Origin: Xylocopa sonorina
Lineage: Eukaryota; Arthropoda; Insecta; Hymenoptera; Apidae
Assembly: GCF_050948175.1 (NCBI RefSeq)
Contig: NW_027490263.1
Location: 248,001-312,000, forward strand
DNA: 64,000 nucleotides
Reading direction: 5' to 3'
The notes under the pieces were generated by a model. That model saw only the letters and a list, made by a program, of their open reading frames with translations. It did no database searches and was not told where the DNA came from. This document shows, piece by piece, positions 1-13,139 of the stretch (its first letter is position 1; each line of letters begins with the position of its first letter). A program made the translations under genes and the position numbers.

Positions 1-193
1 TAGACATCTGCAAACAATATTTCCTAGCATGGAAGTGTCGCACTTACATCCTTTTGAAGTGAATACGAGGTATACAGAACACTCCACAATGAATATTACA
101 TCTTATTACGAAACATATTAATGAAATGCGACATCTCGTTTTAAAAAGTATTAGTACTCTATTGCTGCGATACGCAGACGTCTGAAAACAATA

Positions 194-234
194 TTTCCTA
201 GCATGGAAATATTTATTTCATTTCCTAGCATGGA
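194..234 (+). repeat. Locally rearranged monomer with short direct repeat
   Basis: TTTCCTAGCATGGA occurs at 194-207 and again at 221-234. The usual segment AAGTGTCGCATTTACATTC is missing after the second copy and the monomer resumes at CTTTTGAAGTC. This looks like a small slippage or deletion-insertion event inside one repeat unit. Confidence 0.7.
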
Positions 235-2289
235 CTTTTGAAGTCAATACGAGATATACATGACACATCGCAATGAATATTACACCTTATCACGAAACAT
301 AGAAATGAGATGCGATATCGTGATTTAAGTAGCACTAGAACTCCACTGCTACGATACGTTGACATCTGCAAACGCTATTTCCTAGCAAGCGAGTGTCGCA
401 TTTACATTCTTTTGAAGTGAATACGAGGTATACATAACATTACACAATGAATATTATATCTTATTACGAAACACAGAAATGAAACACGACATCTCTTTCT
501 AAGAAGCATTAGTACTCTATTGCGGTGATACGTAGACATCTGCAAACAGTATTTCCTAGCAAGGAAGTGTCGCATTTACATTCTTGTGAAGTGAAATCGA
601 GGCATACATGACACTTCGCAATGAATATTATATCTTATCATGAGACATAGAAATGAGATGCGGTATCGCGTTATAGGAAGCATTAGAACTCTATTGCTAT
701 GATACGTAATCATCTGCAAACGCTATTTCCTAGCAAGGAAGTGTCGCATTTACATTCTTTTGGAGAGAAAACAAGGCATACATGACACTTCGTACTGAAC
801 AATATATCTAAATATGAAACATAGAAATGAGATGCGATATCGCGTTTTAAGAAGTGTCAGTACGCTGTTGCTACGATACGAAGACATCTGCAAACGTGAT
901 TTCATTAGAAAGGCAGTGTCGCATTTACATTCATTTTAAGTGAATACGAGGTATAAGTGAAACTTCGCAATGAATATTATATCTTATCATGAAACATGGT
1001 AATGAGATGCGATATCGCGCTTTGGGAAGCATTAGAACACTATTGCTACGTTACGTACATATTTGCAAACACTAATTCCTAGCAAGGATGTGTCGCATTT
1101 ACATTCTTCTGAATTGAATAGGAGGTATACATAACACTGCACAATGAATATTATATCTTATCGTGAAACATAGAAATGAGATGCGACATCGCGATTTAAG
1201 AAGCATTAGAACTATATTGCAACGATACGTAGACATCTGCAAACGCTATTTCCTAGCAAGCAAGTGTCGCATTTAGATTCTGTTGAAGTGAATACGAGGT
1301 ATACATGACACTTCGCAATGAATATTATATGTTATCATGAAACATAGAAATGAAATGCGATATCGCGTTTTGAGAAGCATTAGAATTCATTTGATATGAT
1401 ACTTATACATCTGCAAACGCTATTTCCTATCAAGGAAGTGTCGCATTTACATTCGTTTGAAGCGAATACGAGGTATACATCACATTTCGCACTGGATATT
1501 ATGTCTTATCATGAAACATAGAAATGGGATGCGACATCTCGTTTGAAGAAGCATTAGGACTCTATTGCTACGATACGTAGACATCTCCAAACGCTATTTC
1601 CTAGCAAGGAAGCGTCTCATTAACATTCTTTTGATGTGAATACGAGACATACATAACAATGCACATTGAATATTATATTTTATCATGATAATTGGAATGA
1701 GATGCGATATCGCGTTGTAAGAAGTATTAGTGCTCTATTGTTTCGGTACGTAAACATCTGCAAACGCTATTTCCTAGCAAGGAAGTGTCACAATTACATT
1801 CTTTTTTAGTGAATACGAGGTATACATGACACATCGCAATGAATATTATATCGTATCATGAAACATAGAAATGATATGCGACATCTCGTTTTAAGAAGCA
1901 TTAAAACTCTATAGTTTCGATACGTTGACATCTGGAAAGGCTATTTCCTAGCAAGGAAGTGTCGCATTTACATACTTTTTTAGTGAATACGAGGTATACA
2001 TGACACTTCGCAATGAATACTATATCTTATCATGAAACATAAAAATGAGATGCGACATGTCGTTTTAAGAAGCATTAGTGCTCTATTGTTTCGGTACGTA
2101 AACATCTGCAAACGCTATTTCCTAGGAAGGAAGTGTAGCATTTACATTCTTTTGAAGTGAATACGAGGTATACACGACACTTCGCAATGAATATTATATC
2201 GGATCACGAAACAGAAATGAGATGCGATATCGCGATTTAAGTAGCATTAGAACACTGTTGCTACGATACGTAGACATCTGCAAACGCTA

Positions 2290-4640
2290 TTTCCTAGCAA
2301 GGAAATGTCGCATTTACATTCCATTGAAGTGAATACGAGGAATATATGGCACTTCGCAATGGATATTATATCTTATCATGAAACATAGAAATGAGATGCG
2401 ACATCTCGTTTTAAGAAGTATTAGAACTCTATTCTTTCGATACGTGGTCATCTGGAAACGCTATTTCCGCGCAAGGAAGTGTCCCGTTTACACTCTTTTG
2501 AAGTGAATACGAGGTATACATGACACTTCGCATTGAATATTATATCTTATCATGAAACACAGAAGTGAGATGCGATATCGCGTCCCAAGAAGCATTAGAA
2601 CTCTATTGCTAGGATACGTAGCCATCTGCAAAGGCTATTTCCTAGCATGGAAGTGTCGCATTTACATTCTTTTGAAGTGAATACGAGGTATACATAACAC
2701 TCCACAATGAATATTATGTCTTATCACGAAACATAGAAATGACATGCGACATCTCGTTTTAAGAAGCATTAGAACACTATTGCTACGATACGTAGACATC
2801 TGCAAACGCTATTTCCTAGCATGGAAGTGTCGCATTTACATTCAGTTGAAGTGAATACGAGGTATACATGACACTTCGCAGTGAATATTATATCTTATCA
2901 TGAAACATAGAAGTGAGATGCGATATCGCGTTTTAAGAAGCATTAGAACCCTATTGCTACGATACGTAGACATCTGCAAACGCTGTTTCCTAGCATGGAA
3001 GTGTCGCATTTACATTTTTTTGAAGTGAATACGAGATATACATGACACTTCGCAATGAATATTGTATCTTATCATGAAACATAGAAATGAGGTGCTATAT
3101 CGCGTTTTGAGAAGCATTAGAACTCTCTTGCTAATATACGTAGACATCTGCAAACTCTATTTCCTAGCAAGGGAATGTCGCCTTTACATTCCATTGAAGT
3201 GAATACGAGGTATACATGACACTTCGCAATGGATATTATAACTTATCATGAAACATAGAAATGAGAAGCGACATCTCGTTTTAAGAAGTATTAGAACTCT
3301 ATTCTTTCGATACGTAGACATCTGCAAAGGCTATTTCCTAGAATGGAAGTGTCGCATTTACATTCTTTTGAAGTGAGGACGAGCTATACATGACACTTCG
3401 CAATGAATATTATATCTTATCATGAAGCATAGAAGTGAGATGCGATATCGCGTTTTAGGAAGCATTAGAACTCTATTGCTACGATACGTAGACATCTGCA
3501 AACGCTATTTCCTAGCATGCAAGTGTCGCGTTTACATTCTTTTGAAGTGAACACGAGGTATACATGACACTTCGCAATGAATATTAGATCTTATCATGAA
3601 ACATAGAAGTGAGATGCGATATCGCGTTTTAAGAAGCATTAGAAATTTATTGCTACGATACGTAGACATCTGGAAACGCTCTTTCCTAGCATGGAAGTGT
3701 CGCATTTACATTCTTTTGAAGTGAATACGAGATATACATGACACTTCGCAATGAATATTATATCTTATCATGAAACATAGGAATGAGGTGCTATATCGCG
3801 TTTTGAGAAGCATTAGAACTCCATTGCTAATATACGTAGACATCTGCAAACTCTATTTCCTAGCAAGGAAATGTCGCATTTACATTCCATTGAAGTGAAT
3901 ACGAGGTATACATGGCACTTTGCAATGGCTGTTATATCTTATCATGAAGCATAGAAATGAGATGCGACATCTCGTTTTAAGAAGTATTAGAACTCTATTC
4001 TTTCGATACGTGGTCATCTGGAAACGCTATTTCCGAGCAAGGAAGTGTCCCGTTTACATTCTTTTGAAGTGAATACGAGGTATACATGACACTTCGCAAT
4101 GAATATTATATCTTATCATGAAACATAGAAGTGAGATGCGATATCGCGTCCCAGGAAGCATTAGAACTCTATTGCTACGATACGTAGACATCTGCAAAGA
4201 CTATTTCCTAGCATGGAAGTGTCGCATTTACATTCCTTTGAAGTGAATACGAGGTATACATAACACTCCACAATGAATATTATGTCTTATCACGAAACAT
4301 AGAAATGACATGCGACATCTCGTTTTAAGAAGCATTAGAACACTATTGCTACGATACGTAGACATCTGCAAACGCTATTTCCTAGCATGGAAGTGTCGCA
4401 TTTACATTCATTTGAAGTGAACACGAGGTATACATGACACTTCGCAATGAATATTATATCTTATCATGAAACACAGATGTGAGATACGATATCGCGTTTT
4501 AAGAAGCATTAGAACTTTATTGCTACGATACGTAGACATCTGCAAACGCTATCTCCTAGCATGGAAGAGTCGCATTTACATTCATTTGAAGGGAATACGA
4601 GGTATACATGACACTTCGTAGTGAATATTATATCTTATCA
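2290..4640 (+). repeat. Nine-monomer (1566-bp) higher-order repeat in array A
   Basis: Rare monomer variants recur in the same order 1566 bp apart (9 x 174). TACGTGGTCATCTGG is at 2441 and 4007, and is followed in both by the variant GCGTCCCA and then by a monomer with CATAACACTCCACAATG. A third TACGTGGTCATCTGG at 4877 is 870 bp (five monomers) further on. A shorter four-monomer echo is GGTGCTATATCGCG at 3091 and 3787, offset 696 bp. The blocks are similar rather than identical, so the duplication is not recent. Block edges are estimated by eye. Confidence 0.75.
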
Positions 4641-6291
4641 TGAAACATAGAAGTGAGATGCGATATCGCGTTCTACGAAGCTTTAGGACACTATTTCTAC
4701 GATACGTAGACATCTGCTAAGGCTATTTCCTAGCATGGAAGGGTCGCATTTACATTCCATTGAAGTGAATACGAGGTATGCATGACACTTCGCAATGGAT
4801 ATTGTATCTTATCATGAAACATAGAAATGAGAAGCGACATCTCGATTTAAGAAGTATTAGAACTCTATTCTTTCGATACGTGGTCATCTGGAAACGCTAT
4901 TTCCTAGCAAGGAAGTGTCGCATTTACATTCTTTTGAAGTGAATACGAGGTATACATGACACTTCGCAATGAATATTATATCTTATCATGAAACATAGAA
5001 GTGGGATGCGATATCGCGTTCTAAGAAGCATTAGAACTCTATTGCTGCGATACGTAGACATCTGCAAACTCTAATTCCTAGCAAGGGAATGTCGCATTTA
5101 CATTCTTTTGAAGTGAATACGAGGTATACATGACACTTCGCAGTGAATATTGTATCTTATCATGAAACATAGAAGTGAGATGCGATATCGCGTTTTAAGA
5201 AGCATTCGAACTCTATTGCCTCGACGCGTAGACATCTGCAGACGCTATTTCCTAGCGTGGAAGTGTCGCATTTACATTCTTTTGAAGTGAAATCGAGGTA
5301 TACATGACACTTTGCAATGAATATTATATCTTATCATGAAACATAGAAGTGAGATGCGATATGGCGTTCTAAGAAGCATTAGAACTCTATTGCTTGGATA
5401 CGTAGACATGTGCAAACGTTATTTCCTAGCAAGGAAGTGTCGCATTTACATTCATATGATGTGCACACGAGGAATACATAAGACTTCGCAATGAATATTA
5501 TATGTTACCATGAAACATGGAAATGTGATGCGATATCGCGTTTTAAAAAGCGTTAGAACTCTATTGCTACGACACGTAGACATCTGCAAACGCTATTTAA
5601 TAGCATGGAAGTGTTACATTTGAATTCTCTTGAAGTGAATACGAGGTATACGTGACACTTCGCAATGAATATTATATCTCATCATGAAACATAGGAATGA
5701 GATGCGATATCGCGATTTAAGAAGCATTAGAACTCTATTGCTTTGATACTTAGACATATACCAACGCTATTTCCTAGCATGGAAGTGTCGCATTTACATT
5801 CATTTGAAGTGTAGGCGAAATATACATAACACTGCTCAATGAAATGTATATCTTATCATGAAACATAGAAATGAGATGCGAAATCGCGTTTTAAGAAACA
5901 TTAGAACTCTATTGCTTCGATACGTTGACATCTGGAAACGTAATTTCCTAGAAAGGAAGTGTCGCATTTACATTCTCTTGAGAGGAATACGATGTATACT
6001 TGACACTTCGCAATGAATATTATATCTTATGATGAAATATAGAAATGAGATGCGATATGGTGTTTCAAGAAGCATTAGAGCTCTATTTCTTCGATACGTA
6101 GATATCTGCAAACCTTATTTCCTAGCAAGGAAGTGTCGCATTTACATTCTTCTGAGGTGAATACGAGGTATCACGTCCGGTGAAACTATTTTCCGTTGCT
6201 CCGGATGCTTTACGACACGAGCCTATTTTTCGGTAATTCGGTCCGCGGGAACGCGTTAAGACCGGGTCCGACAATTTCGGCTGACGCGACA

Positions 6292-6693
6292 CTAGCGAAA
6301 ACACTCGTGATAATAAGGGAATGACCCTACCTTTCGATGACTTCTCTCTCGATTTGTACGTAGAAACGGCGTGGAGGATCTTTCGCTGGGATCGTAGCGG
6401 ATTTCGTTCTGTTGGCTGCTACGGAAATCTCGATCAGTCGCCAGCGAACAGGAGGACGGCGGTCGGAATTCAGCGATGATGCTGAATGTGGCAGAATCGG
6501 CGTGATGCGTCGTGGTGTCTGGATCGGAAGCGTCGACGGTCGCTTCGGAAAGCGGCGTCTGGGCTGGTGCGAAGGCAGGTCGCTGGTATACGAGGACTCT
6601 CGGAACGCCCTCCAAATATTCATGCACAAGTGATCGTATGAAATTCTTCCTACTCGCACGTCGCGTTCTTCGCAAACCGGAAGCACGATTCAT
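6292..6693 (-). other. Unrecognised open frame(s), possible transposon or exon remnant
   Basis: A 133-codon minus-strand frame spans this interval, and a 119-codon frame (6327-6686) overlaps it in another register. The 133-residue frame has a fairly balanced composition, with a central stretch rich in S, T, D and P; the other is strongly Arg/Pro-rich. The shorter frame ends where the sequence reads GAAAGGTAGGG, which resembles a 5' splice donor, so an exon is conceivable. No domain is recognised, neither frame has a clear translation start context, and a + strand frame (6512-6877) overlaps part of it. Most likely this is a decayed mobile-element fragment or chance. Confidence 0.2.
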
Positions 6694-7074
6694 TCACCAG
6701 GTTTTTCTGTACTTTCGACTAAGATCTGAAGGATTGGCGGCGGTCTCAACGTTACAAAGCCGATTTCTATACTCCTTCAATTTGATGAAGAGCAACGCCA
6801 GTTGTATGGAAGAACCCGTGGTAGAATTCGTAGTTAAATGTATTGTTAAAAGTAGAACTAGTATTGTAAACACTTGATAAGATTAATGGATGTGGAAATA
6901 GTAGACTTGGTAAAAGAACTTGTACTTGGATATAGTAAAAGTAAAAATAAAATATATTCCAGGTTTAAAGTATACAAGAACTGGAATTATTGTAAGACTA
7001 AGACTAAGTTAAAATGGAAATAGAAGCACGATGCCTGAACCCCACAATGAGGTGGCTAACGATCTAGAACTAGA

Positions 7075-7290
7075 GGTTTCGACTCCGCGGTAGGAGATCT
7101 CGAGTCAGAGTGTGTGCTCTGGAGACGCGTCTCTGACCTCCTCGGTTCGCGGGGCGCTACGGTCGCGGAGGCTCGCGGTCCCGCGAGTGGGGGACTCGCG
7201 TCTCGAGGCGGAGAGCGCGCCGTCCAGCGAGTGGGGACTCGCGGCTCGTGGTGGGGCTAGCGGCGCATGCCGCTGGCCGGACGCATCTTA
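7075..7290. repeat. GC- and CpG-rich segment with duplicated hairpin
   Basis: The segment is much richer in G+C and CpG than the surrounding satellite. It holds a perfect inverted repeat at 7182-7200, CGCGAGT then a 5-nt G loop then ACTCGCG. A shorter copy lies at 7227-7242, GCGAGT with a 4-nt G loop and ACTCGC, so the hairpin-bearing unit is duplicated about 44 bp apart. A third stem, AGCGGC-GCAT-GCCGCT, lies near 7259-7274. A retroelement untranslated or LTR region is one possibility, but nothing diagnostic is visible. Confidence 0.6.
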
Positions 7291-7482
7291 CTTAGTGTAA
7301 CTTAGATCTAGGAATTCTTATATATGCGTCATGATATGGTATGTATGTCCTAGCTTAGAAGTAATATATAGGTTCTAGCAGATCCTGTTCCCGGAATTGG
7401 AAAAGACCCCATTCAGGTGATGGGCTGCGTCTTCTTGCAGGACGGAATCCTCAGTGCGTGGGTGATAGGGCTGCCCGTCCTT

Positions 7483-7584
7483 GGTGCGGGCGAGACAGGT
7501 ATACTCGGTGGTGCGAGTGAGACACTGGTGCCCGGTACGAGCGAGACAGGTATACTCGGCAGTGCGAGTGAGGCAGCGGAACTC
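7483..7584. repeat. Two-copy 51-bp minisatellite with 24/27-bp sub-units
   Basis: Two adjacent 51-bp copies, 7483-7533 and 7534-7584. Each contains GCGAGACAGGTATACTCGG followed by GTGCGAGTGAG. Each copy splits into related sub-units of 24 and 27 bp sharing a GCGAG(A/T) core. Because 51 is divisible by three, open frames run through on both strands (for example 7375-7641 minus, 88 codons, with a 17-residue repeat). That openness is a by-product of the period and is not evidence of a protein. Confidence 0.8.
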
Positions 7585-8624
7585 GGTGTGGAACCAGCAC
7601 TTCCAGTTGCTGGTTCTGCAGGCGAGTTTGGCTGGTTGCATGCGTCCAGGGGTTGAAGCTGGGGGGTGCGAGGAGGTTCCTTTCTAGGAAATTACGTTCC
7701 CAGATATCTCTGTATCGAAGCTATAGAGTACTAATGCCCCTTAGAACGCCATATCGCAACTCATTTCTATGTTTCGTGATAAGATATAATATTCATTGTT
7801 GAGTGTTATCTATACCTCGCATTCACTTCAAATGAATGTAAATGCGACACTTCCTTGCTAGGAAATAGCGTCTGTAGATGTATCGTCTATGTATCGTAGA
7901 AATAGTGTTCTAAAGCTACTTTGAACGCGATATCGCATCTCATTTCTATGATTCATGATAAGATATAATATTCATTGCGAAGTGTTATGTATTCCTCGCC
8001 TAAACTTGAAATGTATGTAAATGCCACACTTCCTTTCTAGGAAATAGCGTTTACAGATGTCTACGTATCGAAGCAATAGAGTTCTCGTGCTTCTTAAAAC
8101 GCGATACCGCATCTCATTTCTATGTATCATGAGAAAATATAATATTCATTGCGAAGTGTCATGTATACATCGTATTCACTTCAAAAGTACGTAAATGCGA
8201 CACTGCCTTGCTAGGAAGTAGAGTTTGCAGATGTCTACGTATCGAAGCAGTGGAGTTCCAATTCTTCCTGTAACGTGATATCGCATCTCATTTCTATGTC
8301 TCATGTTAAGATATAATATTCATTGCGAAGTGTTATGTATTCCTCGTCTATACTTCAAATGAATGTAAATGCGACACTTCCGTTCTAGGAAATAGCGTCT
8401 GCAGATGTCTACGTATCGTAGCAATATAGATCTAATGCTTCTTAAATCGCGATATTGCATCTCATTTCTATGTTTCGTGATAAGATATACTATTCATTGC
8501 GAAGTGTCATGTATACCTCGTATTGACTTCAAAAGAATGTAAATGCGCCACTTAATTGCTAGGAAATAATGTTTGCAGATTTCTACGTATCATAGCAATG
8601 GAGATCTAATGCATCTTAAAACGC

Positions 8625-8715
8625 GATATCGCATCTCATTTATATGATTCATGATAAGATGTAATATTCATTGCGAAGATGTGTAATGATATGTAATATT
8701 CATTCTCTTATACGA
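8625..8715 (-). repeat. Truncated 91-bp monomer
   Basis: Successive GATATCGC landmarks fall at 8625 and 8716, only 91 bp apart instead of 174, and the next is 174 bp on. The interval keeps TTCATTGCGAAG, then reads ATGTGTAATGATATG and a second TAATATTCATT before returning to the normal GATATCGC region. About 83 bp of monomer is lost, with short TAATATTCATT repeats at the break, which suggests replication slippage or template switching. Confidence 0.8.
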
Positions 8716-11700
8716 GATATCGCATCTCATTCCTATGCTTCATGATAAGCTATAATATTCATTGCGTAGTGGCATGTATACCTCGCATACACTTCAAATG
8801 AATGTAAATGCGACACTTCCTTGCTAGGAATTAGAGCTTGCAGATGTTTACGTATCGAAGCAATAGAGTTCAAATGCTTCTTAAAACGGGATACTGTTTC
8901 TCATTTCTATGTCTCACGATAAGATATAATATTCATTGCGAAGAGTTATGTATTCCTCGTCTACACTCCAAAGGAATATAAATGCGACACGTCCTTTCTA
9001 TTGAATTGCGTTTGCAGATGTCTACGTACAGCAGCAATAGGGTTCTAACGCTTTTAATATCGCGGTATCGCATCACATTTCTATGTTTCATGATACGATA
9101 TAATATTCATTGCGGAGTGGCATGTATACCTCGTATTCACTTCAACGGAATGTAAATGCGACACTTCCTTGCTAGGAAGTAGCGCTTGCAGATATCTACG
9201 TATCGAAACAATAGGGTTCTAATGCTTCTTAAAACGAGATATCGCATCTCATTCCTATGCTTCATGATAAGATATAATATCCATTGCGGAGTGGCATGTA
9301 TAATTCCTCTACACTTGCAATGAATGTAAATGCGACACTTCCTTGCTAGGAAATAACGTTTACAGATGTCTACGTATCGAAGCAATAGTTTTCTAATGCT
9401 TCTCAAAACGCGATATCGCATCTCATTTCTATGTTCCCTGACAAGATACGATATTCATTGCGAAGTGCCATGTATATCTCGCATACACTTCAAATTAATG
9501 TAAATGCGAATCTTCCTTGCTAGGAAATAGCGATGGCAGACGTCTACGTATCGTAGCAATAGAGTTCTAATGCTTCTTAAAACGCGATATCGCATCTCAT
9601 TTCTGTGTTTCATGATAAGATATATTATTCAATGCGAAGTGTTATGTATACCTCGTATTCACATCAAAAAAATGTAAATGCGACACTTCCTTGCTAGGAA
9701 ATAGCGTCTGCAGATGTCTACGTATCGTAGCAATAGAGTTCTATTGCTTGTTAAAAGGCGATATCGCAACTCACTTCTATGATTCATGGTAGGATATAAT
9801 ATTCATTTCGAAGTGTTATCTATACCTCGTATTCAATTCAAATGAATGTAAATGCGACACTTTCTTGCAAGGAAACAGCGTTTGCAGATGTCTACGTATC
9901 GAAGCAATAAATTTCTAATGCATCTTAAATCGCGATATCGCATCCCATTTCTATGTTTCATGATAAGATATAATATTCATTGCGAAGTGTCGTGTATACC
10001 TCGTATTCACTTCAAAAGAATGTAAATGCGACGTTTCCATCCTAGGAAATAGCGTTTGCAGATGTCTCCGCATCGAGGCCATAGAGTTCTAATGCTTTTT
10101 ACAACGCGATATCGCATCTCTCTTCGATGTTTCATGATAAGATATAATATTCATTGCGAAGTGTCATGTATACCTCGTATTCAATTCAAAAGAATGTAAA
10201 TGCGACTATTGCTTGCTGGGAAATAGCGTTTGCAGATGGCTACGTATCGTAGCAATAGAGCTCTAATGCTACTTAAATCGCGATATCGCATCACATTTAT
10301 ATGTTTCGTGATGAGATATAATTATTCATTGCGAAGTCTCATGTATACCTCGTATTCACTTCAAAAGAATGTATGTGCGACACTTCCATGCTAGGAAATA
10401 GCGTTTGCATATGTCTGCGCATCGAGGCCATAGAGTTCTTATGCTTCTTAAATCGCGATATCGCATCTCTCTTCTATGTTTCATGATAAGATATAATATT
10501 CATTGCGATGTGTCATGTATACCTATTATTCTCTCCAAACGAATGTAAATGCAACACTTCCTTCCTAGGAAATAGCTTATTCAGATGTCTACGTATCGTA
10601 GCAATAGAGTTCTAATGCTACTTAAATCGCGATATCGCATCTCATTTCTATGTTTCGTGATAAGATATAATATTCATTGCGAAGTGTCATGTACACCTCG
10701 TATTCACTACAAAAGATTGTAAATGCGACACTGCCATGCTAGGAAATAGCGTTTGCAGATGTCTACGCATAGAAGCTATAGAGTCCTAAAGTTTCTTATA
10801 ACGCGATTTCGCATCTCATTTCTATGTCTCATGATAAGATATAATATTCATTGCGAAGTGTCATGTATACCTTGCATTCATTTCAAAAGAATGTAAGTGC
10901 CACGCTTCCTTGCTGTTAAATAGGGTTTGCAGATGTCTACGTATCGTAGCAATAGATTTCTAATCCTTTTTAAATGGCGATATCGCATCCCATTTCTATG
11001 TTTCATGATAAGATGTAATATTCATTGTGGAGTGTCATGTATGCCTCGTACTCACTTCGAAAGAATGTAAATGCGACTCTTCCTTGCTAGGAAATAGCGT
11101 TTCCAGATATCTACGTATCGTAGTAATAGTGTTATAATGCTTCTTAAAACGCGAAATCGCATCTCATTTCTATGTTCCATGATAAGATATAATATCCGTT
11201 GCGAAGTGTCATGTATACCTCGTATTCACTTCAAGTGAATGTAAATGCGACACTTCCTTACTAGGAAATAGCGTTTGCAGATATCTACGTATCGAATCAA
11301 TGGGGTTCTAATGCTTCTTAAAACGCGATATCGCATCTCACTTCTATGTTTCATGATAAGATATAATATTCATTGCGAAGGGTCATGTATACCTCGTATT
11401 CACTTCAAAAGAATGTAAGTGCCACACTTCCATGCTAGGAAATAGCGTTTGCAGATATATTGGCATCGAGGCAATTGGGTTCTAGTGCTTCTTAAAACGC
11501 GATATCGCATCTCACTTCTATGTAACATGATAAGATATAATGTACAGTGCGAAATGTTCTGTATACCTCGTATTCACTTCAAAAGAATGTAAATGCGAAT
11601 CTTCGTTGCTAGGAAATAGCGTTTGCAGATGTCTACGTATCGTAGCAATAGAGTTCTAATGCTTCTCAGAACGCCATATCGCATCTCATTTCCATGTTTC

Positions 11701-13139
11701 GTGATAAGATATAATACTCATTGCGAATTGTCATGTACACCTCGTATTCACTTCAAAAGGAAGTAAATGCGACTTTTGCTTGCTAGGAAATAGCGTTTGC
11801 AGATGCCTACGTATCGTAGCATTAGAGTTCTAATGCTACTTAAACCGCGATATCGCATCTCACTTCTATGTTTCGTGATAAGATGTAATATTCATTGCGA
11901 AGTGTCATGTACACTCCGTATTCACTTCAAAAGAATGTAAATGCGACACTTCCATGCTAGGAAATAGCGTCTGCAGATGTCTACGCGTCGAGGCAATAGA
12001 GTTCTAATGCTTTTTAAAACGCGATATCGCATCTCACTTCTATGTTTCATGATAAGATACAATATTCATTGCGAAGTGTCATGTATAATTCCTATTCACT
12101 TCAAAAGAATGTAAATGCGAAACTTCCTTGCTAGGAAATAGGGTTTGCAGAGTTCTACGTATCGTAGCATTAGTTCTAATGCTTCTTAAAACGGGATATC
12201 GCATCTCATTTCTATGTTTCATGTCAAGATAAAATATTCATTGCGCAGTGTCATGTATTTCTCGTAAACACATCTAAAGAATGTAAATGCGACACTTCCT
12301 TGCTAGGTAATAGCGTTTGCAAATATCTACGTATCCAAGCAATAGAGTTCTAAAGATACTTAAAACACGATATCGCGTCTCATTTCTATGTTTCATGATA
12401 AGACCTATTATTCATTGCGAAGTGTCACTTATACCTCGTATTCACTTCAAAAGAATCTAAATGCGATACTTCCTTGCTAGGAAATAGCGTCTACAGATAT
12501 TTACGTATTGAAGCAATAGTGTTCTAATTCTTCTTAAGACGAGATATCCCATCTCATTTCTATGTTTCATGATAAGGTATAATATTCATTGCGAAGTATC
12601 ATGTATAACTCCTATTCACTTCAAAAGAATGTTACTGCGACACTTCCTTGCTAGGAAATAGCGTTTCCAAAAGTTCTACGTATCGTACCAATAGTTCTAA
12701 TGCTTCTCAAAACGCCATATCTTATCTCATTTCCATGTTTCATGTCAAGATATAATACTCATTGCGAAGTGTCATGTATTCCTCGTATTCACTTCAAAAG
12801 AATATAAATGCGACACTTCCATGCTTGGAAATAGAGTCTGCAGATGTCTACGTGTCGAGGCAATAGAGTTCTAATGCTTCTTAAAACGCGATATCGGATC
12901 TGACTTCTATGTTTCATGATAAGATATAATATTCATTGCGAAGGGTCATGTATACCTCGTATTCACTTCAAAAGAATGTAAGTGCCACACTTCCATGCTG
13001 GGAAATAGCGTTTGCAAATGCCTACATATCGTAGCAATAGAATTCTAATGCTACTTAAATCGCGAAAGCGCATCTCATTTCTACGTTTCGTGATAAGATG
13101 TAATATTTATAGCGAAGTGTCATGTACACTACGTATTCA

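Larger units (their letters stand above)
1..6171 (+). repeat. Satellite array A: 174-bp tandem repeat, + orientation
   Basis: About 35 head-to-tail monomers of 174 bp. Landmarks recur every 174 bp: TTCCTAGCAAGGAAGTG, GTGAATACGAGG, ACACTTCGCAATG, GCGATATCGCG and CTACGATACGTAG. Monomers differ from each other by many scattered substitutions, so this array is moderately old compared with array D. Most carry the type-1 segment GTGAATACGAGG. The array starts outside the window and stops in mid-monomer, just after GAATACGAGGTAT, where it meets island 1. No gene is supported inside it. It is probably heterochromatic or centromeric structural DNA; that role is inferred from copy number and organisation, not shown. 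Confidence 0.97.
6172..7676. other. Island 1: non-satellite insert between convergent arrays
   Basis: About 1.5 kb with no 174-bp periodicity. The left boundary is abrupt, GAATACGAGGTAT followed by CACGTCCGG, and the right boundary resumes the satellite in the opposite orientation at TTCCTTTCTAGGAA. The first third (to about 6690) is mixed composition with overlapping open frames on both strands. About 6690-7030 is AT-rich and has an AATAAA at 6946-6951. About 7075-7290 is GC- and CpG-rich with hairpins, and 7483-7584 is a minisatellite. It may be a transposon fragment or displaced chromosomal DNA; I recognise no family. I saw no flanking target-site duplication, and the opposite orientation of the two flanks means a simple insertion into one array cannot explain it. 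Confidence 0.85.
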
